A stretch of 22,313 nt of DNA from a virus, in IMG/VR virus record IMGVR_UViG_3300006086_000039, positions 1 through 22,313 of that record. The stretch is one strand, 5' to 3'. This document shows, piece by piece, positions 6,690-13,047 of the stretch. The number at the start of each line of letters is the position of its first letter. The stretch's first letter is position 1. Made by a program: the position numbers and the translations under genes. The notes beneath the pieces were generated by a model. The model was not told the DNA's origin and searched no databases. It saw only the letters and a program-made list of their open reading frames with translations.

Positions 6690-6967
6690 CCGATACCCTC
6701 GAATCCCTTCACGAAAAACTTCGCCTGATGGCCAAGGCCTATGGAGAGCAAGAGGCGGCTTTCCTGGAGACGATCCGAGGGTTGCGCGCCGAACTGGCCG
6801 ATTATCAGCTTGCGGCAGGATGGTTTCTATCCGAAGTCACACGCCTTGAGAATGAACTCGCCGCGTTCAAGGTGAGCAACGTTGCGCCGCTTGAACCGAA
6901 GGACGAGAAATCGCATGCGGTATTTGGTGCGATAAGACGCGCTGACGGATTGAGGCTTCGACCGTGA
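6686..6967 (+). CDS. Coiled-coil protein in the lysis region
   Basis: A 93-aa protein, starting in an ATGA overlap with the endolysin. Residues 1-60 are heptad-rich and helical (LHEKLRLMAKAYGEQEA; RGLRAELADYQL; TRLENELAAFKV). It sits where an Rz inner-membrane spanin would be and is coiled-coil, but it has no N-terminal membrane helix, so it is not a normal i-spanin. Its stop overlaps the GTG of the lipoprotein. Confidence 0.7.
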   Translation: MTDTLESLHEKLRLMAKAYGEQEAAFLETIRGLRAELADYQLAAGWFLSEVTRLENELAAFKVSNVAPLEPKDEKSHAVFGAIRRADGLRLRP

Positions 6968-7077
6968 CCATGCGCCTCGCCATGTTCCTCGCCGCGCTCG
7001 CCCTCGCGGGGTGTGCGCCGCCGGTATGCGACTACGCCTGGCCGACTGTGCCGTGTTTGGAAGAGGGGACGAGGTGA
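6964..7077 (+). CDS. Small outer-membrane lipoprotein, possible o-spanin (Rz1-like)
   Basis: From GTG 6964 (overlap) or ATG 6970, the peptide is MRLAMFLAALALAGC followed by APPVCDYAWPTVPCLEEGTR. The lipobox LAGC is clear, so the mature product is a lipid-linked 20-aa peptide with three Cys and several Pro. Position after endolysin and coiled-coil protein fits an Rz1-like outer-membrane spanin subunit, but it is very short and no matching i-spanin is evident. A similar micro-lipoprotein lies at 9668. Confidence 0.65.
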   Translation: MTMRLAMFLAALALAGCAPPVCDYAWPTVPCLEEGTR

Positions 7078-7838
7078 GCAAAACACCCTCCATATTTTCA
7101 AAGGAGGCCGATCTCTGTGCCGCGTTTATCGCTGCTATACCGAAGGAATGGACCGCATACCCGGAAACCGATGGCTGGGATATTTTGCTGGTTCGTCACG
7201 GGGATGGCTGTCAGATCGGGATCGAGGCGAAACTGAAACTCAATGTCAAGGTCCTGTTACAGGCCATCGAAGACTCCTGGGATCGCCCCGGCCCGGATTA
7301 TCGGGCCTGCCTGGTGCCGTATGGGCAGGCCGGAGAATTGGCGTCTATCGCGGAACATTGTTGTCTCACCGTGATTACGATGCGGAAGCCCCCGGAGACA
7401 AAATACATCGTTTATCCATTATTCAGTCCTGGTCTGCCGGACTCGTATCCCCAGGACGACAATCGGCACTGGTTTGATCGTTTGCCAACAAAACGCTGCC
7501 GGGTGCCGGAGTACGTCCCAGATGTCCAGGCCGGTGTTTCGGCTCCGGTGCAGTTGACGCGCTGGAAAATTGCCGCGATCCGGGTCTCGATTCTGTTGGA
7601 AGAAACCGGGTTCCTGACCCGCGCGGATTTTAAGGAACAAGCCCTCGATATCCGGCGCTGGACCGAATCCCGATGGCTGCTCCCACAGGATGGTGTCTGG
7701 GTTCGTGGAGAACGCTACCCCGATTTCCGTGCCAGTCATCCCCGGAACTGGGAAGAAATCAAGGCTGATGTCACGAAGTGGTCGCGGAAAGCCGTGGCCA
7801 TGAAACAACAGCCCTTGATGGAGTTTGTGACGCCATGA
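7074..7838 (+). CDS. PD-(D/E)XK nuclease-like protein
   Basis: Start GTG 7074 overlaps the lipoprotein stop (GTGA), giving 254 aa. Residues 30-60 show a restriction-endonuclease-like core: ETDGWDILLVR (Asp36), then QIGIEAKLKLNVKVLLQAI with Glu51-x-Lys53, fitting D-x(n)-E-x-K. This fold cuts DNA or handles DNA ends. The C-terminal half is helical and basic, with a winged-helix-like stretch (FLTRADFKEQALDIRRW). No methylase or specificity partner is adjacent. The hit is by motif only; the same fold includes inactive proteins. Confidence 0.65.
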   Translation: MSKTPSIFSKEADLCAAFIAAIPKEWTAYPETDGWDILLVRHGDGCQIGIEAKLKLNVKVLLQAIEDSWDRPGPDYRACLVPYGQAGELASIAEHCCLTVITMRKPPETKYIVYPLFSPGLPDSYPQDDNRHWFDRLPTKRCRVPEYVPDVQAGVSAPVQLTRWKIAAIRVSILLEETGFLTRADFKEQALDIRRWTESRWLLPQDGVWVRGERYPDFRASHPRNWEEIKADVTKWSRKAVAMKQQPLMEFVTP

Positions 7839-7984
7839 CCTCAACCCCCTACCTTGGCATCCCTCTGGCCATATCCACCCCATCAACCGGCCTGACACCA
7901 CGACCGGCACCGTTCGCCATGACGCTCGCTCAGGCGGAGGCGATCCGGCTGGCCCGGGTGGCCCGGGTGGCGCTTGGACGATAA
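7835..7984 (+). CDS. Small Pro/Ala-rich protein (49 aa)
   Basis: Begins in an ATGA overlap with the nuclease-like gene. The N-terminal part is Pro/Thr-rich (MTSTPYLGIPLAISTPS) and the C-terminal part is an Ala/Arg helix (TLAQAEAIRLARVARVAL). The end contains a short tandem repeat, GCCCGGGTG twice. No function is recognised; credible mainly through coupling. Confidence 0.45.
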   Translation: MTSTPYLGIPLAISTPSTGLTPRPAPFAMTLAQAEAIRLARVARVALGR

Positions 7985-8004
7985 CCTGAAAGGACACACC
8001 ATGA
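7983..8004 (+). repeat. Ribosome-binding-site cassette, copy 1
   Basis: CTGAAAGGACACACCATGA is identical here and at 11204-11223, extended by the two bases AA upstream in both (22 nt in all). It contains the SD AAAGGA and the start codon. Variants (AAAAGGAACCAACACC, ACAAGGAGCCAACACC, AAAAGGACAACACC) precede the ATGs at 10344, 10954 and 11428. It marks genes that do not start in a stop/start overlap. Confidence 0.7.
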
Positions 8005-8108
8005 ACCGCCGATCAATGCTTTCGAACGTCGCGCCGAAGGATGACCGGCTGGCACACGATCCGTTCCGGGACTTTGGCAGCGATCAGGCAAGGATGATGG
8101 GGCGATGA
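8001..8108 (+). CDS. Small hydrophilic peptide (35 aa)
   Basis: Starts at the ATG of the RBS cassette and ends overlapping the next ATG. The product is charged and polar (MNRRSMLSNVAPKDDRLAH...). It has a full ribosome binding site, so it is probably translated and brings ribosomes to the membrane micropeptide and the AAA+ gene downstream. Function unknown. Confidence 0.55.
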   Translation: MNRRSMLSNVAPKDDRLAHDPFRDFGSDQARMMGR

Positions 8109-8200
8109 CCCGCCCCGGTCACTTCGCTGCGTTCGCGGTCGCGATGCTCCTGCTTGCCGCAGCGGCGATTGTGTCGATGTTGATTGGTGGTGCGATATGA
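8105..8200 (+). CDS. Membrane micropeptide (31 aa) ahead of AAA+ ATPase
   Basis: The frame lies exactly between two ATGA overlaps. The peptide is almost entirely one membrane helix: MTRPGHFAAFAVAMLLLAAA followed by AIVSMLIGGAI. Phage micropeptides of this type act as membrane anchors or small lysis/exclusion factors. Coupling to the ATPase suggests they are made together; a physical link is inference. Confidence 0.55.
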   Translation: MTRPGHFAAFAVAMLLLAAAAIVSMLIGGAI

Positions 8201-9177
8201 GCGGCAACTTCTTTGAGCGCGTCGGCACAGATGTCGAGCCCGCACCTCCTCTGCATCTTAACCCGTCTGAGGGACAATCGCTCTCCGCTGGTTCTACTCA
8301 AATAACTCCGGGTGCCATAACGGCACGCCGATGGGCGCGAGCCGATGATGTATTTTGGCCCGCGTCTGAAACCTGCGAAGTTCTGCAACCAGGATTTTAT
8401 CGCTTCGACAATATGCCAAACATCGGCCCATGTCTACGGCGTGCCGCGATCACGACAGATGGCTTAATTCATCTGCCTGATACTGTTGGCGAGAAGGTGA
8501 TAAGCGAGTTCAAAACATTCTGGGAATTACGGCACCGATTCGCCGAGCGGGGCTTCCTCCATAAACGCGGTATTCTACTATGGGGGCCTCCGGGATCGGG
8601 GAAAACCACGTCCCTGATGTTGATGGCGCAGGAAATCATCGAGCGACAGCGCGGCATTGTCGTTCAAATTGACGGGCCGGAACTAGCCGCGACCTGTCTG
8701 GCTTTCATTCGCAAGATCGAGCCGGAACGTCCGATCATCGCGATAATGGAAGACCTCGACGCTCTGGTGCAGCGGCATGGAGAAAACAATTTCTTGGCGC
8801 TTCTGGACGGGGAAACGCAGATCGACCGCATCGTTTATATCGCGACCTGCAATTACCCGGAGCGATTGGACAGACGTTTCGTGGACAGGCCGTCGCGGTT
8901 CGATACCGTCGAATATATTGGGATGCCCAGCGCGGCAGCCCGTCGTGTATATTTGCAAGCGAAAGAACCTGCGCTCACTGGTACGGAACTTGAGACATGG
9001 GTTGCCCGGACAGACGGCTTCTCGGTTGCACATCTTCGGGAACTGGTGATCCTGGTCAGGTGCTTTGAACGTCCGTTGGATGCCGCGATCACGAGACTGG
9101 AAGCCATGCGAGTGAGAAAGCCTTCAAGCGAGGATACGCCGGATCGCGGTCCATTCGGGTTTGGAGGGAAGCCATGA
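8197..9177 (+). CDS. AAA+ ATPase, BCS1/FtsH-like AAA module
   Basis: A 326-aa protein. Walker A is GPPGSGKT (130-137), Walker B IIAIMEDLD (180-188), sensor-1-like YIATCNYPERLDRRF (214-228) and the arginine-finger region RPSRFD (231-236), followed by a small helical lid. The ED form of Walker B and CNYPERLD resemble BCS1-type AAA proteins, which remodel or move proteins using ATP. The N-terminal 110 residues are unlike known AAA adaptors and have no membrane segment or protease domain. It is coupled to a membrane micropeptide upstream and a secreted protein downstream. ATPase activity is confident; the substrate is unknown. Confidence 0.85.
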   Translation: MSGNFFERVGTDVEPAPPLHLNPSEGQSLSAGSTQITPGAITARRWARADDVFWPASETCEVLQPGFYRFDNMPNIGPCLRRAAITTDGLIHLPDTVGEKVISEFKTFWELRHRFAERGFLHKRGILLWGPPGSGKTTSLMLMAQEIIERQRGIVVQIDGPELAATCLAFIRKIEPERPIIAIMEDLDALVQRHGENNFLALLDGETQIDRIVYIATCNYPERLDRRFVDRPSRFDTVEYIGMPSAAARRVYLQAKEPALTGTELETWVARTDGFSVAHLRELVILVRCFERPLDAAITRLEAMRVRKPSSEDTPDRGPFGFGGKP

Positions 9178-9671
9178 CCCGCTTCACCCTGATCCTCTGC
9201 GGCGTTGTCATCGCGCAGGCGGCGTGGGGAGCGGACCTGACGGGTTTGAACCAAGAACAACTGTATCAGGTATGCCATTTTAAGAATGACGGATCGATCA
9301 CATGCGATGGGTCTTCTCAACCAACAGGAAGTATGCCGCCCGAAGACCGATCCTGGAATCTCCTCCAACGGCAGTATGACGGTCTCATCCGCTCAGTGCA
9401 GCATGGCCTGACGCGGCATGAGTGCGAGTTCGTGATGCACCGGGTCATGGGGCAACCAGCGACGGATGAGGAAATCGCGGCCGAGAAAGCGCGGCAGGAG
9501 AGACTCGCGAAAGAGACAGAAGAGGCGCACAGAAAAACAATCGAACAGCATCCAGAGTGCGCTGACGAGAAAAACGAATATAATGTTCAGTACTTTGGAC
9601 TGTTGTATAGCACCGGCATTACGCGCTCAATCAACATGACCGACATCGCTTCCGCGGAGTGTTTCCAGTGA
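9174..9671 (+). CDS. Exported helical protein
   Basis: A 165-aa protein with a clear Sec signal peptide (MTRFTLILCGVVIAQAAWGA, cleavage near residue 20). The mature part has Cys in VCHFKNDGSITCDG, a long charged helix (EIAAEKARQERLAKETEEAH) that may form a coiled coil, and further Cys near the end (AECFQ), so disulfides in the periplasm are likely. It overlaps the AAA+ stop and the lipoprotein start. Function unknown. Confidence 0.7.
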   Translation: MTRFTLILCGVVIAQAAWGADLTGLNQEQLYQVCHFKNDGSITCDGSSQPTGSMPPEDRSWNLLQRQYDGLIRSVQHGLTRHECEFVMHRVMGQPATDEEIAAEKARQERLAKETEEAHRKTIEQHPECADEKNEYNVQYFGLLYSTGITRSINMTDIASAECFQ

Positions 9672-9799
9672 CCCGCCTCGTCCCCATCGCGCTTCTGCTC
9701 GCCATCGCCCTCTCGGCCTGCTCAACCGACGTGATGAACTGCGTCAATCGCCATCCGTTTGGCCCACGCGCGGTGTGTGCGCCGGAGGTAATGCCATGA
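9668..9799 (+). CDS. Small lipoprotein (43 aa)
   Basis: GTG 9668 overlaps the preceding stop. The peptide MTRLVPIALLLAIALSAC carries a lipobox (LSAC), and the mature part STDVMNCVNRHPFGPRAVC holds two more Cys. It resembles the micro-lipoprotein at 6964 in size and Cys content. The stop is in an ATGA overlap with the next gene. It could be a spanin subunit separated from the lysis block or an envelope partner of the exported protein. Confidence 0.6.
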   Translation: MTRLVPIALLLAIALSACSTDVMNCVNRHPFGPRAVCAPEVMP

Positions 9800-10032
9800 A
9801 AAAAAGACATGCCATGAAAACAACCATTGACATCCTACGCGGCCACGTCATCAAAAACTGGGGCGTCGATATCGTCGCGCGGGATCGCGTGCCGTCGCCC
9901 GAGGGCGGCTATGGCGCCACGGTCACCGAAACCGTTCTGGATGTCAATATCCCATTCGGTGGAGTAAAATACGATCTTACTGACACGCGCGAGCTTGTCA
10001 TCCGTCTGGTAAGACGGCAACCGGCTACATGA
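9796..10032 (+). CDS. Unknown small phage protein (78 aa)
   Basis: Start ATG 9796 overlaps the lipoprotein stop; an alternative is ATG 9814. The product has a basic start (MKKRHAMKTTIDILRGHVIK) and a beta-rich body (ETVLDVNIPFGGVKYDLTDT), soluble, without recognised motifs. It ends in an ATGA overlap. Confidence 0.65.
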   Translation: MKKRHAMKTTIDILRGHVIKNWGVDIVARDRVPSPEGGYGATVTETVLDVNIPFGGVKYDLTDTRELVIRLVRRQPAT

Positions 10033-10328
10033 AAAGGACAACACGTCAGGCCCCGTTTTCCCGCGCATCGACAGCCGCCGAACGGGTCGTGATAAAACGC
10101 TCCTATGCTGAAATCGCGGCGAGCATGGAAAGTTTCACTCAGTCATGCGAACGCATCAATTCACCGGCCGTCCAGCGCGAATACGATCAGAAATGGGTCG
10201 CCGCGTGGGAGGGTGTGATCGTTGGTTGCCGCGATGATCTGAACGAACTGGCCGCCGATCTGGAAGTCTTGTCTATTCCGCTGTCGAACACGCAAATCCA
10301 GTTCGTGCCGCGCCCCGCATGGCACTGA
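10029..10328 (+). CDS. Unknown helical protein (99 aa)
   Basis: A predicted soluble, helical protein (YAEIAASMESFTQSCERIN; DDLNELAADLEVLSIPL). ATG 10029 lies in an ATGA overlap, but the first codons (TGAAAAGGACAACAC) are identical over 15 nt to the RBS cassette used at 11428, with CATG replaced by GTC. The true start may therefore lie downstream, for example GTG 10089 or ATG 10125. Function unknown. Confidence 0.65.
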   Translation: MKRTTRQAPFSRASTAAERVVIKRSYAEIAASMESFTQSCERINSPAVQREYDQKWVAAWEGVIVGCRDDLNELAADLEVLSIPLSNTQIQFVPRPAWH

Positions 10329-10343
10329 AAAGGAACCAACACC

Positions 10344-10604
10344 ATGAACGAACCGACAACCGGGCTGGCGCGCTTCCAGTCGATCAAGCAGGTAAGCGCA
10401 GGCGAAATTACCGAAGTGGTCGAGTATGGCTGCTACGTCAAAGAAGCTGACGGGACCGCCGTTCTTCGTGAATATGCGCCGAACATGACGGCTCGATACA
10501 CGCCTGTCGTTGGCGATTTCTGGGTTGTTTATGACGGCGATGGCTATCAATCAATCAGCCCCGCCAAGCAGTTCGAGGAAGGCTACACGCCTGTCGTGAC
10601 ATGA
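10344..10604 (+). CDS. Conserved phage protein (86 aa), unknown function
   Basis: Preceded by AAAAGGAACCAACACC. The pattern AGEITEVVEYGCYV, then NMTARYTPVVGDFWVVYDGD and GYQSISPAKQFEEGY is one I recognise from many phage orphan proteins (a small beta-rich fold), but no activity is established for it. Soluble, with no membrane segment. The stop overlaps a membrane micropeptide gene. Confidence 0.75.
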   Translation: MNEPTTGLARFQSIKQVSAGEITEVVEYGCYVKEADGTAVLREYAPNMTARYTPVVGDFWVVYDGDGYQSISPAKQFEEGYTPVVT

Positions 10605-10699
10605 CCTGGACGAACCTTATTTTCGCGGTCGGCGGTGGCATCCTCGCGGTGTTCCTCGTCTGGCTTTCCATCGTCACCACACCGAGGGACTGGCCATGA
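10601..10699 (+). CDS. Membrane micropeptide (32 aa)
   Basis: Placed between two ATGA overlaps. The peptide MTWTNLIFAVGGGILAVFLV followed by WLSIVTTPRDWP is one membrane helix with a short polar tail. Function unknown; it is the third such one-helix frame in the rightward block after 5039 and 8105. Confidence 0.55.
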   Translation: MTWTNLIFAVGGGILAVFLVWLSIVTTPRDWP

Positions 10700-10938
10700 T
10701 AAAAGCCATGACAACCGGCCCGGACGGCAAGAAACTCTTGGTCCTCGGCTTCTCGTTCGGAAACCTGGATCGTCTCCGCGCGCAACCCTGTGACACCTAC
10801 ATCAAGATCGACGGTAACGAAATCGGGCTGCCTTGCGACATCATGATAATCTCGGGCGAAACCGAGGCGCACATGGCGTCGATCCTGCCGCTCGACTCAC
10901 GGACCAAAGTCACGACGAGTGATCGGCTGAAAAACTGA
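10696..10938 (+). CDS. Conserved phage protein (80 aa), unknown function
   Basis: Starts in an ATGA overlap with the micropeptide. The pattern GKKLLVLGFSFGNLDRLRA, ending IMIISGETEAHMASIL, recurs in small proteins of alphaproteobacterial phages as I recall them, where it has no assigned function. Soluble alpha/beta composition with two Cys. Confidence 0.7.
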   Translation: MIKAMTTGPDGKKLLVLGFSFGNLDRLRAQPCDTYIKIDGNEIGLPCDIMIISGETEAHMASILPLDSRTKVTTSDRLKN

Positions 10939-10953
10939 CAAGGAGCCAACACC

Positions 10954-11208
10954 ATGACCGAACCTCTGCACGACGGTCTACCCGTCCACGGCTATCGCGC
11001 CCAACCAACAGCGGCGATTGATCTCGTCAACGCCAACAAGCAGCTTGAGGAAGAAACCCTCCGCGCGCTGGACAGTCTGGCGATGTCGCCGGAGATCGAC
11101 AAACGGATGCTCGCTATCGGCCGCACGCAACTTGAGACGGCCTGGATGTGGATCAACCGCTCGATCTTTAAGCCATCGCGAGCCAGACTTCCTGGCGACC
11201 CAACCTGA
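10954..11208 (+). CDS. Acb2/Tad1-like hairpin protein (putative anti-CBASS/anti-Thoeris sponge)
   Basis: An 84-aa helical protein with its own RBS (AAGGAGCCAACACC). The sequence follows the Acb2/Tad1 hairpin family: HGYRAQ (12-17), then IDLVNANKQLEEETLRALD (22-40), EIDKRMLAIGRTQLE (47-61) and WINRSIFKP (66-74), ending RLPGD. Acb2 is a phage protein that binds cyclic di- and trinucleotides made by CBASS, and Tad1 sequesters Thoeris signals, so host defence is blocked. Length fits the roughly 80-95-aa family. The usual GFM after the second helix start is AWM here. Family call is strong; which nucleotide it binds cannot be read. Confidence 0.8.
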   Translation: MTEPLHDGLPVHGYRAQPTAAIDLVNANKQLEEETLRALDSLAMSPEIDKRMLAIGRTQLETAWMWINRSIFKPSRARLPGDPT

Positions 11209-11223
11209 AAGGACACACCATGA
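11202..11223 (+). repeat. Ribosome-binding-site cassette, copy 2
   Basis: Exact 22-nt match to the copy at 7983-8004, covering the end of the Acb2-like gene, its stop, the SD AAAGGA and the next start codon. Confidence 0.7.
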
Positions 11224-11414
11224 TTTGCAGGGCCTATCCCCTAAATGGTTGCTCTCACCCACAATTCTGCGAGGATCAATGCAAAGGTCACCCGACAGTA
11301 ATCGACCGCGAGACCATGGATGCACTATTCGCCAAGGTCGAGCGCGACAATCGCTGGCTTCGTGAACAAACTCGCGCTGATCCCGGACTGCTGAACGAAC
11401 CAATGACAATCTGA
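11220..11414 (+). CDS. Small Cys-rich protein (64 aa)
   Basis: Starts at the ATG of the second RBS cassette. The N-terminus has five Cys and two His in MICRAYPLNGCSHPQFCEDQ and CKGHP, fitting a zinc site or disulfides; no signal peptide is present, so zinc is more likely. The C-terminal half is a charged helix (MDALFAKVERDNRWLREQT). Function unknown. Confidence 0.65.
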   Translation: MICRAYPLNGCSHPQFCEDQCKGHPTVIDRETMDALFAKVERDNRWLREQTRADPGLLNEPMTI

Positions 11415-11427
11415 AAAGGACAACACC

Positions 11428-11964
11428 ATGACCGATCTCTCTCGCCGTGCCGCGTTTCGCTCGACTACCGCGCTTGTCGCCGTGCCGTTCGCTTTGGCGG
11501 CGTGCTCCAACTTCGCCACTACCGCCGGAGCCGCCGCTGGTTCCGCCGCCGTGACCAAGGCCGTTGCCTACGTGCAGGCCGGTGTATCGAGCCTCAACGC
11601 GGTTCTGGTCGCGTTCGGGGCTAATATCCCGGCCACCGTCAGCGCGGCTATGACCGATCTCGAAAATGTCGCGACTCAGGTCGGTGCCTCGGTCACCTCT
11701 GGGCTTTCGACGGTAACGACCGGAACCACGCTCGCGACGGTCGAGAAATTCGGCACCATCGCCGTCGATGCCGTTGTAGCCGGGCTGTCCGTTTTACCGG
11801 GCGGCGGGACGATCACGGCGGCGATCAACATCGCCAAGGATGTTGGGGCGCTCTGGCCCGCCGTGACGGCGCTGGCGAACACGATTATCTCTCCGGCCAC
11901 GGTCGCGGTTCCGGTTGCCGCGGCGGCGAACCCGGCTCTGGGGCGGTTGAAGCTGGTGATGTAA
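11428..11964 (+). CDS. Tat-type lipoprotein, Ala/Val-rich
   Basis: A 178-aa protein. The start MTDLSRRAAFRSTTALVAVP contains a twin-arginine SRRxxF motif, and the signal ends in a lipobox FALAAC (Cys25), so a folded, lipid-anchored export via Tat is predicted. The mature part is rich in Ala, Val and Thr with several moderately hydrophobic helices (VGASVTSGLSTVTTGTTLAT; AINIAKDVGALWPAVTALAN). It has its own RBS of the recurring type. The function is not recognised; surface exclusion or an envelope role is possible but unproven. Confidence 0.75.
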   Translation: MTDLSRRAAFRSTTALVAVPFALAACSNFATTAGAAAGSAAVTKAVAYVQAGVSSLNAVLVAFGANIPATVSAAMTDLENVATQVGASVTSGLSTVTTGTTLATVEKFGTIAVDAVVAGLSVLPGGGTITAAINIAKDVGALWPAVTALANTIISPATVAVPVAAAANPALGRLKLVM

Positions 11965-11975
11965 GGGAAAATTCG

Positions 11976-12665
11976 ATGGCCGTAATCTCCGTCATCCGCA
12001 GCACCGGCCTGTTGATGCAGGCCGATGTCGCCGCGTTCTGTTCGGCGTGTCAGAAAGCCCTGGACCAGCACTTCGGGCTGGCCTGGGGCGTGACGGCAAC
12101 CATTGTCCCCATCGAACCCGGCGAGGTCATCCCGGCGGGATCATGGCAGGTGCATCTGGTCAACAACTCGACCGAGGCATCAGCCCTCGGATTTCACGAT
12201 GCGAGCGGTCCCGGTGCATCGCCAGAGGCATTCGTCGCCGTCGAGGATGATCAGAAGGACGGGACCTCGTGGCAGGTTACGGCCAGCCACGAAATCTGGG
12301 AAATGCTAGCAGACCCGTATATTACCGGCGTGGTCCAGATGACGAACGGTGCTGGCGTCTCCTACACAATCGCCATGGAATGCGCCGACGCCTGCGAAGA
12401 CGATCAATTCGCCTTCGAGATTGACGGCATCAAGATCAGCGCCTTCATGACGCGGGCCTGGTTCGATCCAAAGGGTGTCGCACCGTTCACCTATCCTGCG
12501 ATCCTCGCGATCAATGCGCCGTTCACGCAAGCGGACGGCGGCTACATCAGCAAGCGACGGTTGCCGGATGGTCAATGGACCCAGGACTTCGCGGCGCGGA
12601 TGGGGCCGCGATGCAGACCGAAGGCGGCGAGTTCAAGAACGATGCGCCGGTTCAATGCCCTGTAG
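11976..12665 (+). CDS. Putative HExxE metal-binding phage protein
   Basis: A 229-aa protein with WQVTASHEIWEMLADPY (about residues 99-115). SHExxExxxDP recurs in phage and bacterial orphan proteins and resembles a zincin helix in which the usual second His is Glu. Downstream are ECADACEDD and SAFMTRAWFDPKG, which match the second half of the same family as I recall it. Proteolysis is possible but not shown. The last 25 or so residues are basic and overlap the next gene in another frame, so the C-terminus may have been extended. RBS GGGAA precedes the ATG. Confidence 0.65.
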   Translation: MAVISVIRSTGLLMQADVAAFCSACQKALDQHFGLAWGVTATIVPIEPGEVIPAGSWQVHLVNNSTEASALGFHDASGPGASPEAFVAVEDDQKDGTSWQVTASHEIWEMLADPYITGVVQMTNGAGVSYTIAMECADACEDDQFAFEIDGIKISAFMTRAWFDPKGVAPFTYPAILAINAPFTQADGGYISKRRLPDGQWTQDFAARMGPRCRPKAASSRTMRRFNAL

Positions 12666-12846
12666 CGTCTGCGGGAAAGAAGTTACCTGCATCCGGCACG
12701 AATACCGTGTCGGTGTCATACGGCATCCCGAATCGCCTCCGACTTGGACCGTAATCGCGCCGGTCTATTATAAATCCAGTCCGGACGGTCGGCACATGAT
12801 CGCGGGATTTTGCGATGCAATTTGTGCCAGCCGCTTCAACGCCTGA
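12655..12846 (+). CDS. Small zinc-ribbon protein (63 aa)
   Basis: Start ATG 12655 lies inside the end of the previous gene (11-nt overlap); the longer open frame upstream is a shadow. The protein starts MPCSVCGKEVTC and ends FCDAICASRFNA, giving two Cys pairs that likely bind one zinc. It is the last rightward gene before the converging leftward operon. Confidence 0.6.
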   Translation: MPCSVCGKEVTCIRHEYRVGVIRHPESPPTWTVIAPVYYKSSPDGRHMIAGFCDAICASRFNA

Positions 12847-12884
12847 CCTGTCGGCTTCGGTCAGCGGCCGAGCGGGTGGTCAGG
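12842..12884. other. Convergent junction with inverted repeat
   Basis: CCTGACC (12842-12848) and GGTCAGG (12878-12884) form an inverted repeat with a 29-nt loop that spans both facing stop codons. It has no T-tract on either side, so a weak bidirectional terminator or simple stop-region symmetry are both possible. Confidence 0.35.
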
Positions 12885-13047
12885 TGAATTTATCGTCTGG
12901 CGGCATTTGATCGTAAGCCGCGAATTTTCCGGTGACGCGCCCGCACGTCGCGCATTTGTATCCGATCCATACCATTCCGTTCTTGTCGGTCGCGGCGACC
13001 ACGAATCCGCGTTGAGGGACTAGCCAGTGCTTTAGTTTGTGGAGCAT
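12880..13047 (-). CDS. Small zinc-ribbon-like protein (55 aa)
   Basis: Start ATG 13047 forms TGATG with the upstream stop, giving MLHKLKHWLVPQRGFVVAAT. The body has GYKCATCGRVTGKF, a CxxC knuckle. The longer open frame starting further upstream overlaps the neighbouring gene and is not used. Last gene of the leftward operon. Function unknown. Confidence 0.6.
   Translation of the reverse strand: MLHKLKHWLVPQRGFVVAATDKNGMVWIGYKCATCGRVTGKFAAYDQMPPDDKFT

Noticed and set aside
12611-12757. 48-codon frame starting at ATG 12611
   Set aside because: Overlaps both the HExxE protein and the zinc-ribbon gene in the third frame, with no motif and no better start signal.
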